Below the pieces are notes generated by a model. The model saw nothing but the letters and a program-made list of their open reading frames with translations, was not told the DNA's origin and did not search any database. A DNA stretch of 64,000 bases from Listeria farberi. Its GTDB lineage: Bacteria; Bacillota; Bacilli; Lactobacillales; Listeriaceae. The stretch is taken from NCBI RefSeq assembly GCF_014229245.1, contig NZ_JAARZJ010000007.1, forward strand, positions 1 to 64,000. The letters are read 5' to 3'. The translations under genes and the position numbers were made by a program. This document shows positions 7,393-18,140 of the stretch, one piece after another (positions within the stretch are counted from its first letter, which is position 1; each line of letters starts with the position of its first letter).

Positions 7393-9204
7393 TTACATGA
7401 CACGTTTAAACATTTTTTCGAGTTCGTAAGTTGAATATTGAATAATAACTGGGCGACCATGAGGACAAGTGAATGGATCGCTCGCTTCTCTAAGTGTGTC
7501 AAGAAGGGCTTCCATATCTTGCATAGTTAAATAGTGATTAGCTTTTATTGATTTTTTACAACTCATCATAATTGCGGTATCTTCTCTTAATTTATGAATA
7601 CTTATACTTGGTGCTGATAAGGCTTCATCAATAATTTCGCGAAGCATTTCCTCTTCTTGGTCTTTTGGAAACCATGTTGGATGTGCGCGAATAATAAAGC
7701 TATTTTGTCCGAAGTTTTCAAGAAAAACACCAACTTCTTCTAATTTCACTTTTTGTTCTTCAAGTCGAACATATTCGTCTGATGGAAATTCTAACACGAT
7801 AGGCACGAGTAATTCTTGCAATTCTCGACTTACTTCTCCAATTTTTTCACGATAGAATTCATATTTAATCCGTTCTTGCGCGGCATGTTGATCGATAATA
7901 TATAGACCATTTTCATTTTGAGCGAAAATATACGTCGCATGCATTTGTCCGATTGGATACATTTTCGGAATGCGTTCTTTTTGATTTTCTACTTGCTCAG
8001 GTTGTGTTTCCGGATTATAAGTAGGCATCGTTTCTAAAATAAAGTCATCTTCTTTTGGTACATTTTCATCAGATGCTACGTATTCAGGAATATTTGATTT
8101 TGAAAAAAGTGTTGGCGGTTCTTTTGGCTGTCTGTTTTCTTCAAATGACATCTGAATTTGTTCGGATTTTTGCTGTTCTTTTTGTTTTTTCGAAACTTCT
8201 CCATCTGGAATTAATTGCAACTGATGAAATGCGTCTTTAATCATCTGACTAATAAGCTGGCCAAGTTCTTTTTCTTTACTTAATCGTACCTCAAGTTTTG
8301 CTGGATGAACATTGACATCTACGATAATTGGGTCCATTTCGATTTGCAGAACGATTATTGGAAAACGGCCAATTGGTAAAAGTGTATGATATCCTTCTTG
8401 TATTGCTTTTACTAGCGCGAAGTTTTTGATAAAACGGCCATTAATAATCGTTGAAATGTAATTACGGTTGGAACGGTTTACTTCAGGAAGCACAGCATAA
8501 CCTGAAATTTTAAAATCAAGCGACTCTGCCTTGACTGGAATCGATTTTCTAGCGATAGACACACCATAAATAGCTGCGATTACTTGACGTAAATCACCAT
8601 TTCCATTTGTTTGGAGCAAAGGTTTCCCGTTGTGCGAAAACCGGAAACTAATATCTGGATGGGCTAAAGCAAGACGATTTAAAATATCGGTTATATTTCC
8701 AAGTTCAGTTGGTAAGCTTTTTAAATATTTTAACCTTGCTGGAGTATTAAAGAACAATTGCGATACTTCGATTTGCGTGCCTTTTCTGGCATGACCGCTT
8801 TTTTGTTCGATGATTTTTCCGCCTTCAAGGGAGATAGTAGTTCCTTTTGTTTCACCTGTAGAAGTTTCTAAAGTTAAGTGAGATACGGACGCAATACTAG
8901 GAAGAGCTTCTCCGCGAAAACCTAAAGTGTGAACACGAAATAAATCCGCTTCGTTTTTAATTTTACTCGTAGCATGACGTAAAAAAGCTGTTGCAACGTC
9001 TTCTTCTTCAATACCACTGCCGTTATCAATAATGGTAATCTTATTTAATCCCGCTTCTTCCACCAAAATATCGATTACTGTGCTCCCTGCATCAATCGCA
9101 TTTTCGACCAATTCTTTAACAACAGAAGCAGGTCGTTCTACTACTTCTCCGGCAGCTATTTTATTGGATAAAGCATCGGTTAATTCTACTATATGTTTAG
9201 CCAT
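7393..9204 (-). CDS. mutL: DNA mismatch repair protein MutL
   Basis: A 603-residue MutL with an N-terminal GHKL ATPase: [10 protein letters not shown] near residue 16, NAIDAGS near 35, DNGSGI near 60 and the '[16 protein letters not shown]' ATP lid near 92-107. The C-terminal dimerisation/endonuclease domain contains '[13 protein letters not shown]', the DQHAxxERxxYE metal-binding motif of nicking MutL proteins. 'SCKKSIKAN' and 'CPHGRPVII' are its zinc-site partners. This is expected for bacteria without MutH. It couples MutS mismatch recognition to strand incision and lies 20 nt downstream of mutS in the same operon. Confidence 0.98.
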   Translation of the reverse strand: MAKHIVELTDALSNKIAAGEVVERPASVVKELVENAIDAGSTVIDILVEEAGLNKITIIDNGSGIEEEDVATAFLRHATSKIKNEADLFRVHTLGFRGEALPSIASVSHLTLETSTGETKGTTISLEGGKIIEQKSGHARKGTQIEVSQLFFNTPARLKYLKSLPTELGNITDILNRLALAHPDISFRFSHNGKPLLQTNGNGDLRQVIAAIYGVSIARKSIPVKAESLDFKISGYAVLPEVNRSNRNYISTIINGRFIKNFALVKAIQEGYHTLLPIGRFPIIVLQIEMDPIIVDVNVHPAKLEVRLSKEKELGQLISQMIKDAFHQLQLIPDGEVSKKQKEQQKSEQIQMSFEENRQPKEPPTLFSKSNIPEYVASDENVPKEDDFILETMPTYNPETQPEQVENQKERIPKMYPIGQMHATYIFAQNENGLYIIDQHAAQERIKYEFYREKIGEVSRELQELLVPIVLEFPSDEYVRLEEQKVKLEEVGVFLENFGQNSFIIRAHPTWFPKDQEEEMLREIIDEALSAPSISIHKLREDTAIMMSCKKSIKANHYLTMQDMEALLDTLREASDPFTCPHGRPVIIQYSTYELEKMFKRVM

Positions 9205-9224
9205 TTAAATCCCGCCTTTTCTGT

Positions 9225-11807
9225 TTAATGAATTTTACTTTGGAGTTCGTATAATTTGTTCATCGCATCCATTGGCGTCATCTGCATAATATTCATTGCG
9301 GCAATTTCTTTTAATAATTTTGTTTCTTTAGAAGATCCTTTTTTCTCCAGTTCTACCGGGAACATTGATAGTTGCACTTCTTCATGAATTTCTTCTGGTT
9401 GTTTATCGTTCGTAATTATTATTTTTTTATCGTTACTTTCTAATTGTTCTAAAATGCAACTTGCTCGTTCAATCAAGGATTTAGGTAGTTCTGCTAACTC
9501 AGCAACATGAATACCATAACTTTTATCTGCTGGTCCTTCTTTAATTTTATGAAGGAATACCACTTTTCCATTTTCTTCAACAGCACTCACATGAATGTTT
9601 TGTAACCCACTTAATTCTTTCTCAAGATCTGTTAATTCATGGTAATGAGTAGAGAATAGTGTTTTAGCATGAACGTTTTCGTGAATATACTCGATAATTG
9701 CCTGAGCAAGCGCCATCCCATCATAAGTAGCAGTTCCACGACCGATTTCATCAAATAAAATCAAACTATCTTTTGTCGCATGGACAATAGCGTTTCTAGC
9801 TTCTAGCATTTCTACCATAAAGGTACTTTGACCAGCTATTAAATCGTCCGCTGCCCCTATTCTAGTGAAAATTTGGTCAAAAATTGGCAGAGTTGCTTCT
9901 TCGGCAGGAACAAAACATCCAACTTGGGCACATATAGCTGTTAAAGCAACTTGACGCATATACGTACTTTTACCCGACATATTGGGACCAGTTATAAGCA
10001 AAATTTCTCTATTTCGATCTAAATCACAATCATTAGCGACATAGCTTTGCGCACCCATTACTTTTTCTACAACAGGATGGCGACCTTGTTTAACATGCAG
10101 GGAACCATCTTCACTTAAGGTAGGGCGAATGAAATGGTTTTTCTCACTAATATCTGCAAAACTTTGTAAACAATCGATTTCACTTACTGACTTCGCTAAT
10201 TTTTGGAGGCGTTCTATGTAGTCTTTTACCATTTCGCGTACTTCTGTAAATAGTTGATATTCTAATTCCATACTTTTTTCTTCTGCATCTAAAATGAGTT
10301 TTTCTTTTTCTTTTAGCTCAGGGGTAATATAACGTTCTGCATTGGCCAGTGTTTGTTTGCGTTCATAGCGGCCTTCTGGGAGCAGATGTGTATTCGCCCG
10401 GGTAACTTCAATATAGTAGCCAAATACGCGATTAAAGCCTACCTTCATCGTTTTGATGCCAGTTAATTCGCGCTCTTTACGCTCTAATTCTGCAATCCAT
10501 GTTTTTCCGTTACGGCTAGCATCACGATAAGTATCAAGTTGGCTATTGTAACCGTCTTTTATAATCCCACCTTCGCGAATGGAAATTGGTGCTGCGTCGA
10601 CTATTGCTTCTTCTAATTTTTCTGTTAGCTCTTCACAGGGATCTAATTGGTTAGCAAGTTCTGTTAAACTCTTACTATGCATTGATAATAAAGTCGCTCG
10701 GATACGAGGTATTTGGTATAACGAATTACGTAGTTGAATTAAATCACGCGCATTTACATTCCCATAAGCAACTCGGCCAGCAAGGCGTTCTAAGTCATAA
10801 ACGTTTTTTAGGTTTTCTACTAATTCAAGACGTTCAAAAAAGTGGGCCATTAATTCACTGACATCATTTTGACGTTCGATAATTTGCTTACGGTCAATTA
10901 AAGGACGATCAATCCATTGTTTTAGCATTCTCCCACCCATAGCCGTTTGGGTGTTATCTAATAGCCACAGTAGCGTTCCTTGGCGTCCTTTACCTCGAAT
11001 GGATTCTGCTAATTCTAAATTACGTTTCGAGTAGTAATCCATTTTCATATAGTTACTAGTTTCATAATGTACAGCTTGTTGCAGGTGACCTAAATCCCGC
11101 TTTTGGGTTTCTTTTAAGTAATGAAGTAATTTACCTATAGCTCGCTTTTCTGATAACGACATATGGCGCGTAACTAATTTTTCGTTTTCCGCTGGGATTG
11201 TATCTTCTTCATGAACAGAAAAAGTTAGCCCAAGTTGTTCTTTCATCACATCAGAAAGAACTTCTTTTTCTGATTCAGAAACAATTAACTCTCTGGTTGA
11301 AAGGGTTGTTAACTCATTAATTAAGCGGTCTTCACTAGCTTCAATTACCGTTGATTTTAATTCGCCAGTAGATAGATCAGAGTAAGCAAAACCGTATTCC
11401 TTTCCTTCATAACAGTAAAGTGACGCGATATAGTTATTTTCTTTCGCCTTTAAGCCTCGTTCATCCATGACAGTTCCAGGAGAAATTAACTGTACTACTT
11501 CTCGTTTTACCATGCCTTTCGTTGTTTTAGGATCTTCCACTTGCTCACAAATAGCTACTTTATATCCTTTTTCAATTAACGTATCAATGTAGCCGCTCGC
11601 TGAATGATAAGGAACTCCGCACATAGGGATTTTCTCTTTTGTTCCACCTTCACGGCCAGTTAATGTAATTTCTAAAATTTGAGAAGCATTCAAGGCATCC
11701 TCAAAAAACATTTCATAAAAATCTCCTAAACGGAAAAATAAGAAAGCATCTTGATATTTATCTTTGATTTCCAAGTACTGCTTAATCATCGGTGTATATT
11801 CTGTCAT
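9225..11807 (-). CDS. mutS: DNA mismatch recognition protein MutS
   Basis: An 860-residue MutS. The N-terminal mismatch-binding motif is '[11 protein letters not shown]' (residues 24-34, the conserved F-x-E wedge). The C-terminal ABC-type ATPase has Walker A '[15 protein letters not shown]' near residue 608, the ABC signature-like STFMVEM, Walker [12 protein letters not shown] and the H-loop STHYHEL. The protein detects base mismatches and small loops and recruits MutL. It ends with LSMFP-type sequence, typical of Gram-positive MutS and related to beta-clamp binding. It heads the mutS-mutL-glpP transcription unit. Confidence 0.98.
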   Translation of the reverse strand: MTEYTPMIKQYLEIKDKYQDAFLFFRLGDFYEMFFEDALNASQILEITLTGREGGTKEKIPMCGVPYHSASGYIDTLIEKGYKVAICEQVEDPKTTKGMVKREVVQLISPGTVMDERGLKAKENNYIASLYCYEGKEYGFAYSDLSTGELKSTVIEASEDRLINELTTLSTRELIVSESEKEVLSDVMKEQLGLTFSVHEEDTIPAENEKLVTRHMSLSEKRAIGKLLHYLKETQKRDLGHLQQAVHYETSNYMKMDYYSKRNLELAESIRGKGRQGTLLWLLDNTQTAMGGRMLKQWIDRPLIDRKQIIERQNDVSELMAHFFERLELVENLKNVYDLERLAGRVAYGNVNARDLIQLRNSLYQIPRIRATLLSMHSKSLTELANQLDPCEELTEKLEEAIVDAAPISIREGGIIKDGYNSQLDTYRDASRNGKTWIAELERKERELTGIKTMKVGFNRVFGYYIEVTRANTHLLPEGRYERKQTLANAERYITPELKEKEKLILDAEEKSMELEYQLFTEVREMVKDYIERLQKLAKSVSEIDCLQSFADISEKNHFIRPTLSEDGSLHVKQGRHPVVEKVMGAQSYVANDCDLDRNREILLITGPNMSGKSTYMRQVALTAICAQVGCFVPAEEATLPIFDQIFTRIGAADDLIAGQSTFMVEMLEARNAIVHATKDSLILFDEIGRGTATYDGMALAQAIIEYIHENVHAKTLFSTHYHELTDLEKELSGLQNIHVSAVEENGKVVFLHKIKEGPADKSYGIHVAELAELPKSLIERASCILEQLESNDKKIIITNDKQPEEIHEEVQLSMFPVELEKKGSSKETKLLKEIAAMNIMQMTPMDAMNKLYELQSKIH

Positions 11808-11885
11808 TATCTCATCATCCCTTACTTCATTTTCATCCTCTCATTATATCATAAAGTTTCATTTTCCCGCGACCTCAAAAGAAAA

Positions 11886-11909
11886 AAACTACCAGTAGTT
11901 TGGCAGTTT
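11886..11909 (-). terminator. terminator after ricA
   Basis: AAACTACCA (11886-11894) and TGGCAGTTT (11901-11909) form a 9-bp stem with one G-U pair. On the minus strand it is followed by a T run (11882-11888). Confidence 0.7.
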
Positions 11910-11916
11910 TCAATGG

Positions 11917-12279
11917 TTAATTTTCTTTTTCAAGCTCCGTTGTTACTTTTGTAGTTATCTCCGTTGTAATAGATTGTAAAAGATCGTTAGCGTCTTCTTG
12001 AGCGCGTCTGAATTCTGTTACAATCGGAAGCGAATCTATATCTGCGCGAACATTATCAATTTGATTCTCGGTTTGTTTCATCGCTTCGAGTTTTTGATAA
12101 TGCTCTAAGTTTACTGCTTCTTTTTGAAGTAGCTTTATTTTAGAAACCTTTGCTGCTACTTTGGAATTCGCATTGATTCTTTCTTCGGCTAGACGGTAGA
12201 ACGATACTTCTTCCGTTTGTTGCAGCGCATCACGAAGTTCGGTTGCTTTTTTCATAATTTCGTCTTTTGAAACTGTCAC
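11917..12279 (-). CDS. ymcA: RicA/YmcA family regulator of RNase Y
   Basis: A 120-residue helical protein with YmcA landmarks: 'EVSFYRLAEERINAN', KLLQKEAVNLEHYQK, IDSLPIVTEFRRAQ and VNDLL-like NDLLQSI near the end. In Bacillus, RicA (YmcA) forms a complex with RicF and RicT that directs RNase Y processing of operon mRNAs and aids Spo0A phosphorelay and competence. I place the start at GTG 12277-12279. GGAG is about 7 nt upstream, and the longer frame would overlap the end of ymdB and add unrelated residues. It lies 16 nt after ymdB, near rny, which fits a shared role. Confidence 0.85.
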   Translation of the reverse strand: MTVSKDEIMKKATELRDALQQTEEVSFYRLAEERINANSKVAAKVSKIKLLQKEAVNLEHYQKLEAMKQTENQIDNVRADIDSLPIVTEFRRAQEDANDLLQSITTEITTKVTTELEKEN

Positions 12280-12295
12280 AATTACATCTCCATTC

Positions 12296-13099
12296 TTAAT
12301 CAAAGGAAAATGGGTGGTCTTCATTGATGAGAATTCGGTCAATTTTTTGTGCTTTTCCGGTTGTTTCGTCTAAAGTGATTAGACAGCCAGATAAGACTGC
12401 TCGACCTGTTTTAGGGACTTCAAATCTTGTTGGCAAGGCTGTTTTAAAACGACGAATAACAGCTTCTTTTTCCATTCCAAGGATAGCGTCATATGGTCCT
12501 GTCATACCTGTATCGGTTAAATATGCTGTACCTTCTGGAAGAATGCGGTTATCAGAAGTTTGTACATGTGTGTGTGTACCAACTACCGCAGTAACCCGCC
12601 CATCTAAATACCAACCCATTGCTTCTTTTTCGCTAGTAGTTTCCGCATGAAAATCGACAAAAATTATATTTGTTCGTTTCTTTGCTTCTTCTATTAATGC
12701 GTCCATTTTGCGGAACGGATCGTCTAAATCTGCTAAAAAAGTTCGGCCTTGCATGTTGATAACGGCTATTTCGTGTTGATTACTTTTTACAAAAACCATT
12801 CCTGTTCCAGGTGTTGTATCATCTGGGAAGTTTGCTGGGCGAACGAGATATTTAGCATCATCAATAAATTCAAAAATATCACGATTATCCCATGTATGAT
12901 TACCTAGAGTTACGGCATTTGCACCAAGTTCCAGAAAATCCTTGTAAATCTTTTCTGTGATTCCTCTTCCACTTGCAGCATTTTCTCCATTTATAATCGT
13001 GATAGTAGGTTTATATTTTTTCTTTAATTGTGGTAAATATTCTGTAATGGCGTCGCGACCGATTGAGCCAACAACGTCACCAATAAATAATAATTTCAT
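12296..13099 (-). CDS. ymdB: YmdB family metallophosphoesterase
   Basis: A 267-residue protein of the YmdB/calcineurin-like family. Metal ligands are visible in 'LFIGDVVGSIGRDAI' (N-terminus), INGENAA, TLGNHTWDN (near residue 68), 'IFVDFHAETTSEK' and VVGTHTHVQT. Bacillus YmdB is a cyclic-nucleotide phosphodiesterase needed for biofilm and nanotube-related gene expression. It is encoded next to rny and ricA in many Firmicutes. Here it follows the acetyltransferase gene by 4 nt and precedes ricA. The enzymatic activity is inferred from the family. Confidence 0.92.
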   Translation of the reverse strand: MKLLFIGDVVGSIGRDAITEYLPQLKKKYKPTITIINGENAASGRGITEKIYKDFLELGANAVTLGNHTWDNRDIFEFIDDAKYLVRPANFPDDTTPGTGMVFVKSNQHEIAVINMQGRTFLADLDDPFRKMDALIEEAKKRTNIIFVDFHAETTSEKEAMGWYLDGRVTAVVGTHTHVQTSDNRILPEGTAYLTDTGMTGPYDAILGMEKEAVIRRFKTALPTRFEVPKTGRAVLSGCLITLDETTGKAQKIDRILINEDHPFSFD

Positions 13100-13103
13100 T
13101 TCG

Positions 13104-13601
13104 TTATTCTCCGTTTCTATTACTTCTACGTTCTAATAATGCGACATCTCGAAAAACACCATTCATTTCACCTAGTTTTTCGTGGATGCATAAAGTTTGG
13201 AAGCCGTATGTATGATGAAGTGTAATACTTGCTTCATTTTCTGGAAAAATTAAAGATTGCAAAGTCCAGAAGTCGTTTTCTTCACTTGTTTGAATAATTG
13301 CTTGCATTAGTGCCTTTCCGATGCCTTTTCCACGAGCACTTTTTGCTATATAAATGCTTAACTCAGCTACCCCGCGATAAGCATGCATACTTGAAAATGG
13401 CAACAATGCCGCCCAACCAATCACTTGACCCTCCATTAAAACAACTAAGCGGCAAGTTTTTAAGTACTTCTCATCCCAAACTTCAAAAGATAGCGTCTTT
13501 TCTTGAAAAGTAGCGTTTCCAGTCTCTATACCTTCTTGATGCACTCGAGCAACACCAGAATAATGTTCTTTTAGCATCGGCAAAATTTTCCACTCACTCA
13601 A
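13104..13601 (-). CDS. GNAT N-acetyltransferase (phosphinothricin-acetyltransferase-like)
   Basis: A 165-residue GNAT domain with the acetyl-CoA pyrophosphate-binding loop 'ARGKGIGKALMQAI' near residues 94-107 and ELSIYIA beta strand before it. 'HQEGIETGNATFQEK' near the N-terminus matches Pat/YncA-type enzymes that acetylate phosphinothricin, methionine sulfoximine or related amines. The natural substrate is unknown. It lies between rny (upstream, separated by a terminator) and ymdB (4 nt downstream), so it may head its own small operon with ymdB and ricA. Confidence 0.88.
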   Translation of the reverse strand: MSEWKILPMLKEHYSGVARVHQEGIETGNATFQEKTLSFEVWDEKYLKTCRLVVLMEGQVIGWAALLPFSSMHAYRGVAELSIYIAKSARGKGIGKALMQAIIQTSEENDFWTLQSLIFPENEASITLHHTYGFQTLCIHEKLGEMNGVFRDVALLERRSNRNGE

Positions 13602-13669
13602 AAAATCCGCCTCCCTTTTTTCATCTATCCTTTGATTATACCGTTCTTGATCAAGCTAGGCAACCGATT

Positions 13670-13706
13670 AAAAAAGATACATCGCAAAATAAATTTGCGA
13701 TGTATC
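13670..13706 (-). terminator. rny terminator
   Basis: GATACATCGCAAA (13676-13688) and TTTGCGATGTATC (13694-13706) form a perfect 13-bp stem followed on the minus strand by six T residues. Confidence 0.9.
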
Positions 13707-13715
13707 CTTTAACTA

Positions 13716-15278
13716 TTATTTAGCATATTCAACTGCTCTTGTTTCACGAATGACGGTCACTTTGATATGACCAGGATAATCTAATTCCTCTTCAATTCGT
13801 TTTCTTATGTCACGAGCAAGTCGGTAGGAAGAAAGATCATCAATTGTATCTGGTTCAACGATGATGCGTACTTCACGCCCTGCTTGAATAGCATAAGATT
13901 TTTCTACACCATCGTAAGACTCAGAAATTTCTTCTAATTTTTCTAGACGACGGATGTAATTTTCAAGCGTTTCACTACGAGCTCCTGGTCTTGCAGCAGA
14001 AAGAGCATCTGCTGCTGCAACCAATACTGCGATAACAGAAGTAGCTTCTGTATCGCCATGATGGGAAGCAATACTATTGATTACCACATCATTTTCTTTG
14101 TATTTAGTAGCAAGTTCTACGCCGATTTCAACGTGACTTCCTTCAATTTCATGGTCAATTGCTTTTCCAATATCATGAAGTAGTCCGGCCCGTTTAGCAA
14201 GCGTAACATCTTCACCTAGTTCTCCTGCTAGAATTCCAGCAAGTTTCGAAACTTCGAGTGAGTGGTTAAGAACGTTTTGTCCATAACTAGTACGGTAACG
14301 CAAGCGGCCAAGAATTTTTATCAAATCAGGATGGATGGAATGAATTCCAACTTCAAATGTAGCTTGTTCCCCGACTTCACGAATGTGTTCGTCCACCTCT
14401 TTACGGGCTTTGTCCACCATTTCTTCAATTCGAGCTGGATGGATTCTTCCATCTTGAACAAGTTTTTCTAAGGCGATTCTAGCGATTTCACGTCGAATTG
14501 GATCAAATCCGGAAAGTATTACTGCTTCCGGGGTATCATCAATTATCAAATCAATCCCTGTTAGCGTTTCTAGCGTACGGATATTACGTCCTTCGCGGCC
14601 GATAATCCGTCCTTTCATCTCATCATTTGGTAAGGTAACAACAGATACCGTTGTTTCTGCCACATGATCAGCTGCACAACGCTGGATAGCTAATGAGAGA
14701 ATATTCTTTGCTTTTTTATCCGACTCTTCCTTGGCCCGGTTTTCTGATTCTTTGACCATGATTGCTGTATCATGTGTTAATTCCTCTTCTACCTGGTTAA
14801 GGATGATAGATTTCGCTTCCTCTTTGCTGAGCGCAGAAATTCTTTCAAGTTCTGTCTGCTCCGCTTGAATCATCTCAGCTAGTTTGCTTTCTTTCTCTTC
14901 AATTTGTTGTTGACGTTTACTGATACTCTCCTCTTTTCTTTCAAGTGTAGCTTCTCGTTTACTTAAAGAAGTATCTTTACGGTCGAGGTTTTCCTCCCTT
15001 TGCAATAAGCGATTTTCTGCTTTCTGTGTCTCTGTTCTTCGCCCACGAAGTTCATTTTCGATTTCAGTACGTAACCTATGATTCTCTTCCTTCGCTTCAA
15101 GCAATGCTTCTTTTTTTGTAGTTTCTGCTTCTTTCTTTGCATCTTCTACAATTAATTCAGCAGTCCCCCTTGCAGCAGCCAGTTTTTTCTCTGTACTAGA
15201 TTTAAAAATTAGAGAACCAACAACTAGACCGACGATTAAGAAAAGCAAACTGGAGATGATCGTGATTGCGATTGTCAT
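13716..15278 (-). CDS. rny: ribonuclease Y
   Basis: A 520-residue membrane-anchored endoribonuclease that initiates mRNA decay. Order of domains: one N-terminal membrane helix (about residues 3-24), a long Lys/Glu/Arg-rich coiled coil (25-190), a KH RNA-binding domain with [11 protein letters not shown], and an HD hydrolase domain containing '[17 protein letters not shown]' and [11 protein letters not shown] 15276-15278 is preceded at 5 nt by AAAGGAGGTG. A longer in-frame start includes this ribosome site and is rejected. It has its own promoter and a leader of about 170 nt with short ORFs, so post-transcriptional control is possible. Confidence 0.97.
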
Positions 15279-15314
15279 CCTTACACCTCCTTTGCTATTC
15301 AATTTTCGTTATTG

Positions 15315-15356
15315 TTATGTCGGTGGCCAAAATTCTGGCACAAGTGTATTTTTCAT
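15315..15356 (-). CDS. putative 13-codon leader peptide in the rny 5' UTR
   Basis: ATG 15354-15356 opens a 13-codon frame that reads M-K-N-T-L-V-P-E-F-W-P-P-T then TAA. It overlaps by one base the stop of an 8-codon mini-ORF (15356-15382, start ATG 15380-15382). No strong ribosome site is present for either, so translation is doubtful. The Trp-Pro-Pro near the stop is a sequence type known to slow ribosomes. It may be chance. Confidence 0.25.
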   Translation of the reverse strand: MKNTLVPEFWPPT

Positions 15357-15452
15357 CAACAACCGAGTGTTAATCTCCCCATTCAGTTGAAGCCGATTTT
15401 CAAAGGAAAAAACTTCCCCCTTGTCTCCCAGCAATATAAAATATACAACTTA

Positions 15453-15481
15453 ATTTTATAGGTCAAAGCATACAATGTCAA
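15453..15481 (-). promoter_or_regulatory. rny promoter
   Basis: On the minus strand TTGACA (15476-15481), a 17-nt spacer and TAAAAT (15453-15458) form a strong housekeeping promoter about 175 nt before the start codon. Confidence 0.7.
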
Positions 15482-15534
15482 GAAAAGGAATGAAATGACA
15501 GCTTATTTTCCTGAGTTTTTTTAAAATAGTAAAA

Positions 15535-15570
15535 AATACGTGATAGGAAGTAAATTCCCTATCACGTATT
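15535..15570 (-). terminator. recA terminator
   Basis: AATACGTGATAGG (15535-15547) and CCTATCACGTATT (15558-15570) form a perfect 13-bp stem. On the minus strand it is followed by a T run, just after the recA stop. Confidence 0.9.
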
Positions 15571-15579
15571 AGCTAGTTA

Positions 15580-16626
15580 TTATTCATCATCAAGTAAACT
15601 TAGTGTCTCTTCGTTTTCGTCTAAAGGCTCTTTGTTAGTTCCATCAATTTCGTATTCTTCGCGAACGCGTTTAGAGATTTCGTCTCGGATGTCTGTGTGT
15701 TCTTTTAGATATTGTTTCGCATTTTCACGGCCTTGTCCGATACGTTCTTCTTTATAAGAATACCAAGAACCACTCTTGTTGATCACATCAACTTCAGCAG
15801 CCATATCAACAAGTTCACCTTCACGTGAAATACCTTCTCCGTACATAATATCCACTTCAGCGATACGGAACGGCGGCGCTACTTTATTTTTTACAACTTT
15901 TATTTTTGTTTTGTTACCCATTACATCAGTACCTTGTTTCAATTGTTCAGCACGTCTTACTTCTAAACGAACTGTAGAATAGAATTTAAGGGCACGACCA
16001 CCAGGAGTGATTTCAGGATTACCAAACATAACACCAACTTTTTCACGAATTTGGTTGATGAAGATTGCAATCGTTTTCGATTTATTAATAACACCTGAAA
16101 GTTTTCTTAAAGCTTGGGACATTAAACGTGCTTGTAACCCAACGTGAGCATCTCCCATTTCGCCTTCAATTTCAGCGCGTGGTACAAGAGCTGCAACAGA
16201 GTCAATAACCAACATATCAACAGCGCCACTTCTAACTAGTGCTTCAGCGATTTCTAAAGCTTGTTCTCCTGTATCTGGTTGTGATAATAATAGTTCATCA
16301 ATGTTAACTCCTAGATTCTTTGCATAAGCAGGATCTAAAGCATGCTCAGCGTCAATAAATGCTGCTGTTCCACCTTGCGCTTGGACTTCTGCAATCGCAT
16401 GTAGTGCAACAGTTGTTTTACCAGAACTCTCAGGTCCGTACACTTCAATAATACGACCCCGCGGATACCCGCCAACTCCTAAAGCAATATCTAATGCTAA
16501 TGAGCCACTAGAAATAGTAGATATATTTTGGTCTGAATGTTCCCCTAATTTCATAATGGAACCTTTACCGAATTGTTTTTCAATTTGTTTTAATGCTTGG
16601 TCTAATGCCGCTTGACGATCATTCAC
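15580..16626 (-). CDS. recA: recombinase RecA
   Basis: A 348-residue RecA. The Walker A motif '[16 protein letters not shown]' is near residue 60-75, followed by '[16 protein letters not shown]', [15 protein letters not shown] and the DNA-binding loop 2 region '[20 protein letters not shown]'. The acidic C-terminal tail is typical. It forms filaments on single-stranded DNA, drives strand exchange and triggers LexA self-cleavage. ATG 16624-16626 follows GGAGG. A near-perfect LexA box lies about 120-134 nt upstream of the start, so it is SOS-regulated. cinA lies upstream on the same strand, as in many Gram-positives. Confidence 0.99.
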   Translation of the reverse strand: MNDRQAALDQALKQIEKQFGKGSIMKLGEHSDQNISTISSGSLALDIALGVGGYPRGRIIEVYGPESSGKTTVALHAIAEVQAQGGTAAFIDAEHALDPAYAKNLGVNIDELLLSQPDTGEQALEIAEALVRSGAVDMLVIDSVAALVPRAEIEGEMGDAHVGLQARLMSQALRKLSGVINKSKTIAIFINQIREKVGVMFGNPEITPGGRALKFYSTVRLEVRRAEQLKQGTDVMGNKTKIKVVKNKVAPPFRIAEVDIMYGEGISREGELVDMAAEVDVINKSGSWYSYKEERIGQGRENAKQYLKEHTDIRDEISKRVREEYEIDGTNKEPLDENEETLSLLDDE

Positions 16627-16709
16627 GTTGTTGCCTCCTTCATAATATTCTAATAGCTGTTTTTTTGCTTCTTCTCTCTTAAAAACAGTCAGAATCTTTT
16701 CCTAGAATT

Positions 16710-16830
16710 ACTATAACGCATTTCAAAGCAAGAAGCAAGCAAAAAGCGAACGTTTATTCGTATTTTTTATTTTGTGTAAGCACCGGCTGCTTTCTTCCTC
16801 ATTATAACGGGATTCTAAGCGTTCGTCTAA
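16710..16830 (-). promoter_or_regulatory. recA promoter region with LexA (SOS) box
   Basis: CGAACGTTTATTCG (16747-16760) matches the Gram-positive LexA consensus CGAAC-N4-GTTCG except for one base. Immediately downstream on the minus strand is a promoter TTGCTT (16733-16738), 17 nt, TATAGT (16710-16715). A second candidate lies upstream: TTAGAC (16825-16830), 18 nt, TATAAT (16801-16806). LexA at the box could block either. Confidence 0.75.
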
Positions 16831-16892
16831 TACTTTTTTATCGCTTATTTATATATTTTAAAGCTACTTTTTTTATTTTCTATAAAGGAAAA

Positions 16893-18140
16893 CTATCTAT
16901 TTGTATCTAAAAATTGCTTAATCAATTGAAAGCCTTGTTTTACAGCACGGCGACGGTTGTGGTTTCGATCTCTACCATAAACAAACTGATAAGCTTCTGT
17001 TTCAAAACCAGCTACATGTAAACCAATCCAAATAGTTCCAGCCGGATGGTCTTCTAAGCTATCTGGGCCTGCAACACCGGTAAAACTAATACCTATATCA
17101 GTGTTACAAAGTCTACTGACATTATTCGCCATTTCTTTTGCACATTCTGCACTTACGACTCCGTTTTCTTTTATTATTTGAGGTGAGACTTCAAGAATAG
17201 ATTGTTTTGTCTCTTCGCTGTATGTAACCATACCACCTTTAAAAATTTTAGAAATACCAGGAAAACGGGCAATTTCTGCTTGGAATAATCCAGCTGTAAA
17301 ACTTTCAGCAGCGGAAATAGTAATATTTTTTTCAAGCAGCATAGCTGTTACTAATTCTGGTAAAGAAACTTCGCCATAACCGTATAAAAAAGCCCCGTCT
17401 CTGCGTAAAATTTCTTGTTCCGTTTCATTCACAAGGGCACTTGCTTCCTCTTTAGTCTTTGCAGTAGCTGTAATCCGCACAACTACTTCATTATCACCTG
17501 CATACGTAGCAATAGTAGGATTTACTTGAGCTAAAATCATATCGTTTAAATCTGCTGCTAGTTGCGATTCTCCAATACCGAAAAAGCGCATTATTTTAGA
17601 CTCTAAAATATTTTTTTCAGCACTATCATTTGCGAGTAAAGGTTCAGCGTAACTCGAAAACATCGGTTTCATTTCTGAAGGTGGACCTGGAAGTAAGATA
17701 TATGTATGCTTATTTTCTTTTAAGAACATTCCTGCAGCGAAACCATAATCATTATTTAATACAGTGGATCCTTCAATAATTACAGCCTGCAATTTATTAT
17801 TTTCAGTCATTGTTCTATTTCTTGAAGCAAAATAATCCGTGATTTTGTTCATATGAAACGCATCTTCTACTAAGTTTTTCTGTAGATGTTCTGCTAAAAT
17901 TTGTTTCGTAATATCGTCTTCTGTAGGACCTAATCCACCCGTGAAAATGAGAATATCACTGCGTTTTTCAGCAATTTCTATCACATCTTTTAAACGTTTA
18001 GGGTTGTCACCAACAACAGTGTGATGGTAGACATAAATCCCGTTAGCTGCTAACTCTTCTGAAATAAAAGCAGCATTAGAGTTCACGATTTGTCCTAGTA
18101 ATAGTTCTGTTCCTACTGCAATAATTTCCGCGCTTGCCAT
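16893..18140 (-). CDS. cinA: CinA-like protein (competence/damage-inducible; NMN deamidase family)
   Basis: A 415-residue two-domain protein. The N-terminal molybdopterin-binding/COG1058 domain (about 1-170) has 'SAEIIAVGTELLLGQIVNSN' and 'FTGGLGPTEDDITK'. The C-terminal CinA/PncC domain (about 250-415) has 'TISAAESFTAGLF', KGGMVTYSEETK and SFTGVAGPDS. In other bacteria the C-domain deamidates NMN to NaMN, and in pneumococcus CinA binds RecA. It precedes recA by 266 bp with a separate SOS promoter between, so both independent and shared transcription are possible. Confidence 0.95.
   Translation of the reverse strand: MASAEIIAVGTELLLGQIVNSNAAFISEELAANGIYVYHHTVVGDNPKRLKDVIEIAEKRSDILIFTGGLGPTEDDITKQILAEHLQKNLVEDAFHMNKITDYFASRNRTMTENNKLQAVIIEGSTVLNNDYGFAAGMFLKENKHTYILLPGPPSEMKPMFSSYAEPLLANDSAEKNILESKIMRFFGIGESQLAADLNDMILAQVNPTIATYAGDNEVVVRITATAKTKEEASALVNETEQEILRRDGAFLYGYGEVSLPELVTAMLLEKNITISAAESFTAGLFQAEIARFPGISKIFKGGMVTYSEETKQSILEVSPQIIKENGVVSAECAKEMANNVSRLCNTDIGISFTGVAGPDSLEDHPAGTIWIGLHVAGFETEAYQFVYGRDRNHNRRRAVKQGFQLIKQFLDTNR

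Noticed and set aside
7377-7502. Longer N-terminus for glpP overlapping mutL
   Set aside because: The added residues are mutL read in another frame; AGGAGG with a TTG start at 7374-7376 gives the homologous N-terminus.
12280-12342. Longer N-terminus for ymcA overlapping ymdB
   Set aside because: The extension overlaps the ymdB end and lacks homology; GTG 12277-12279 with GGAG is better.
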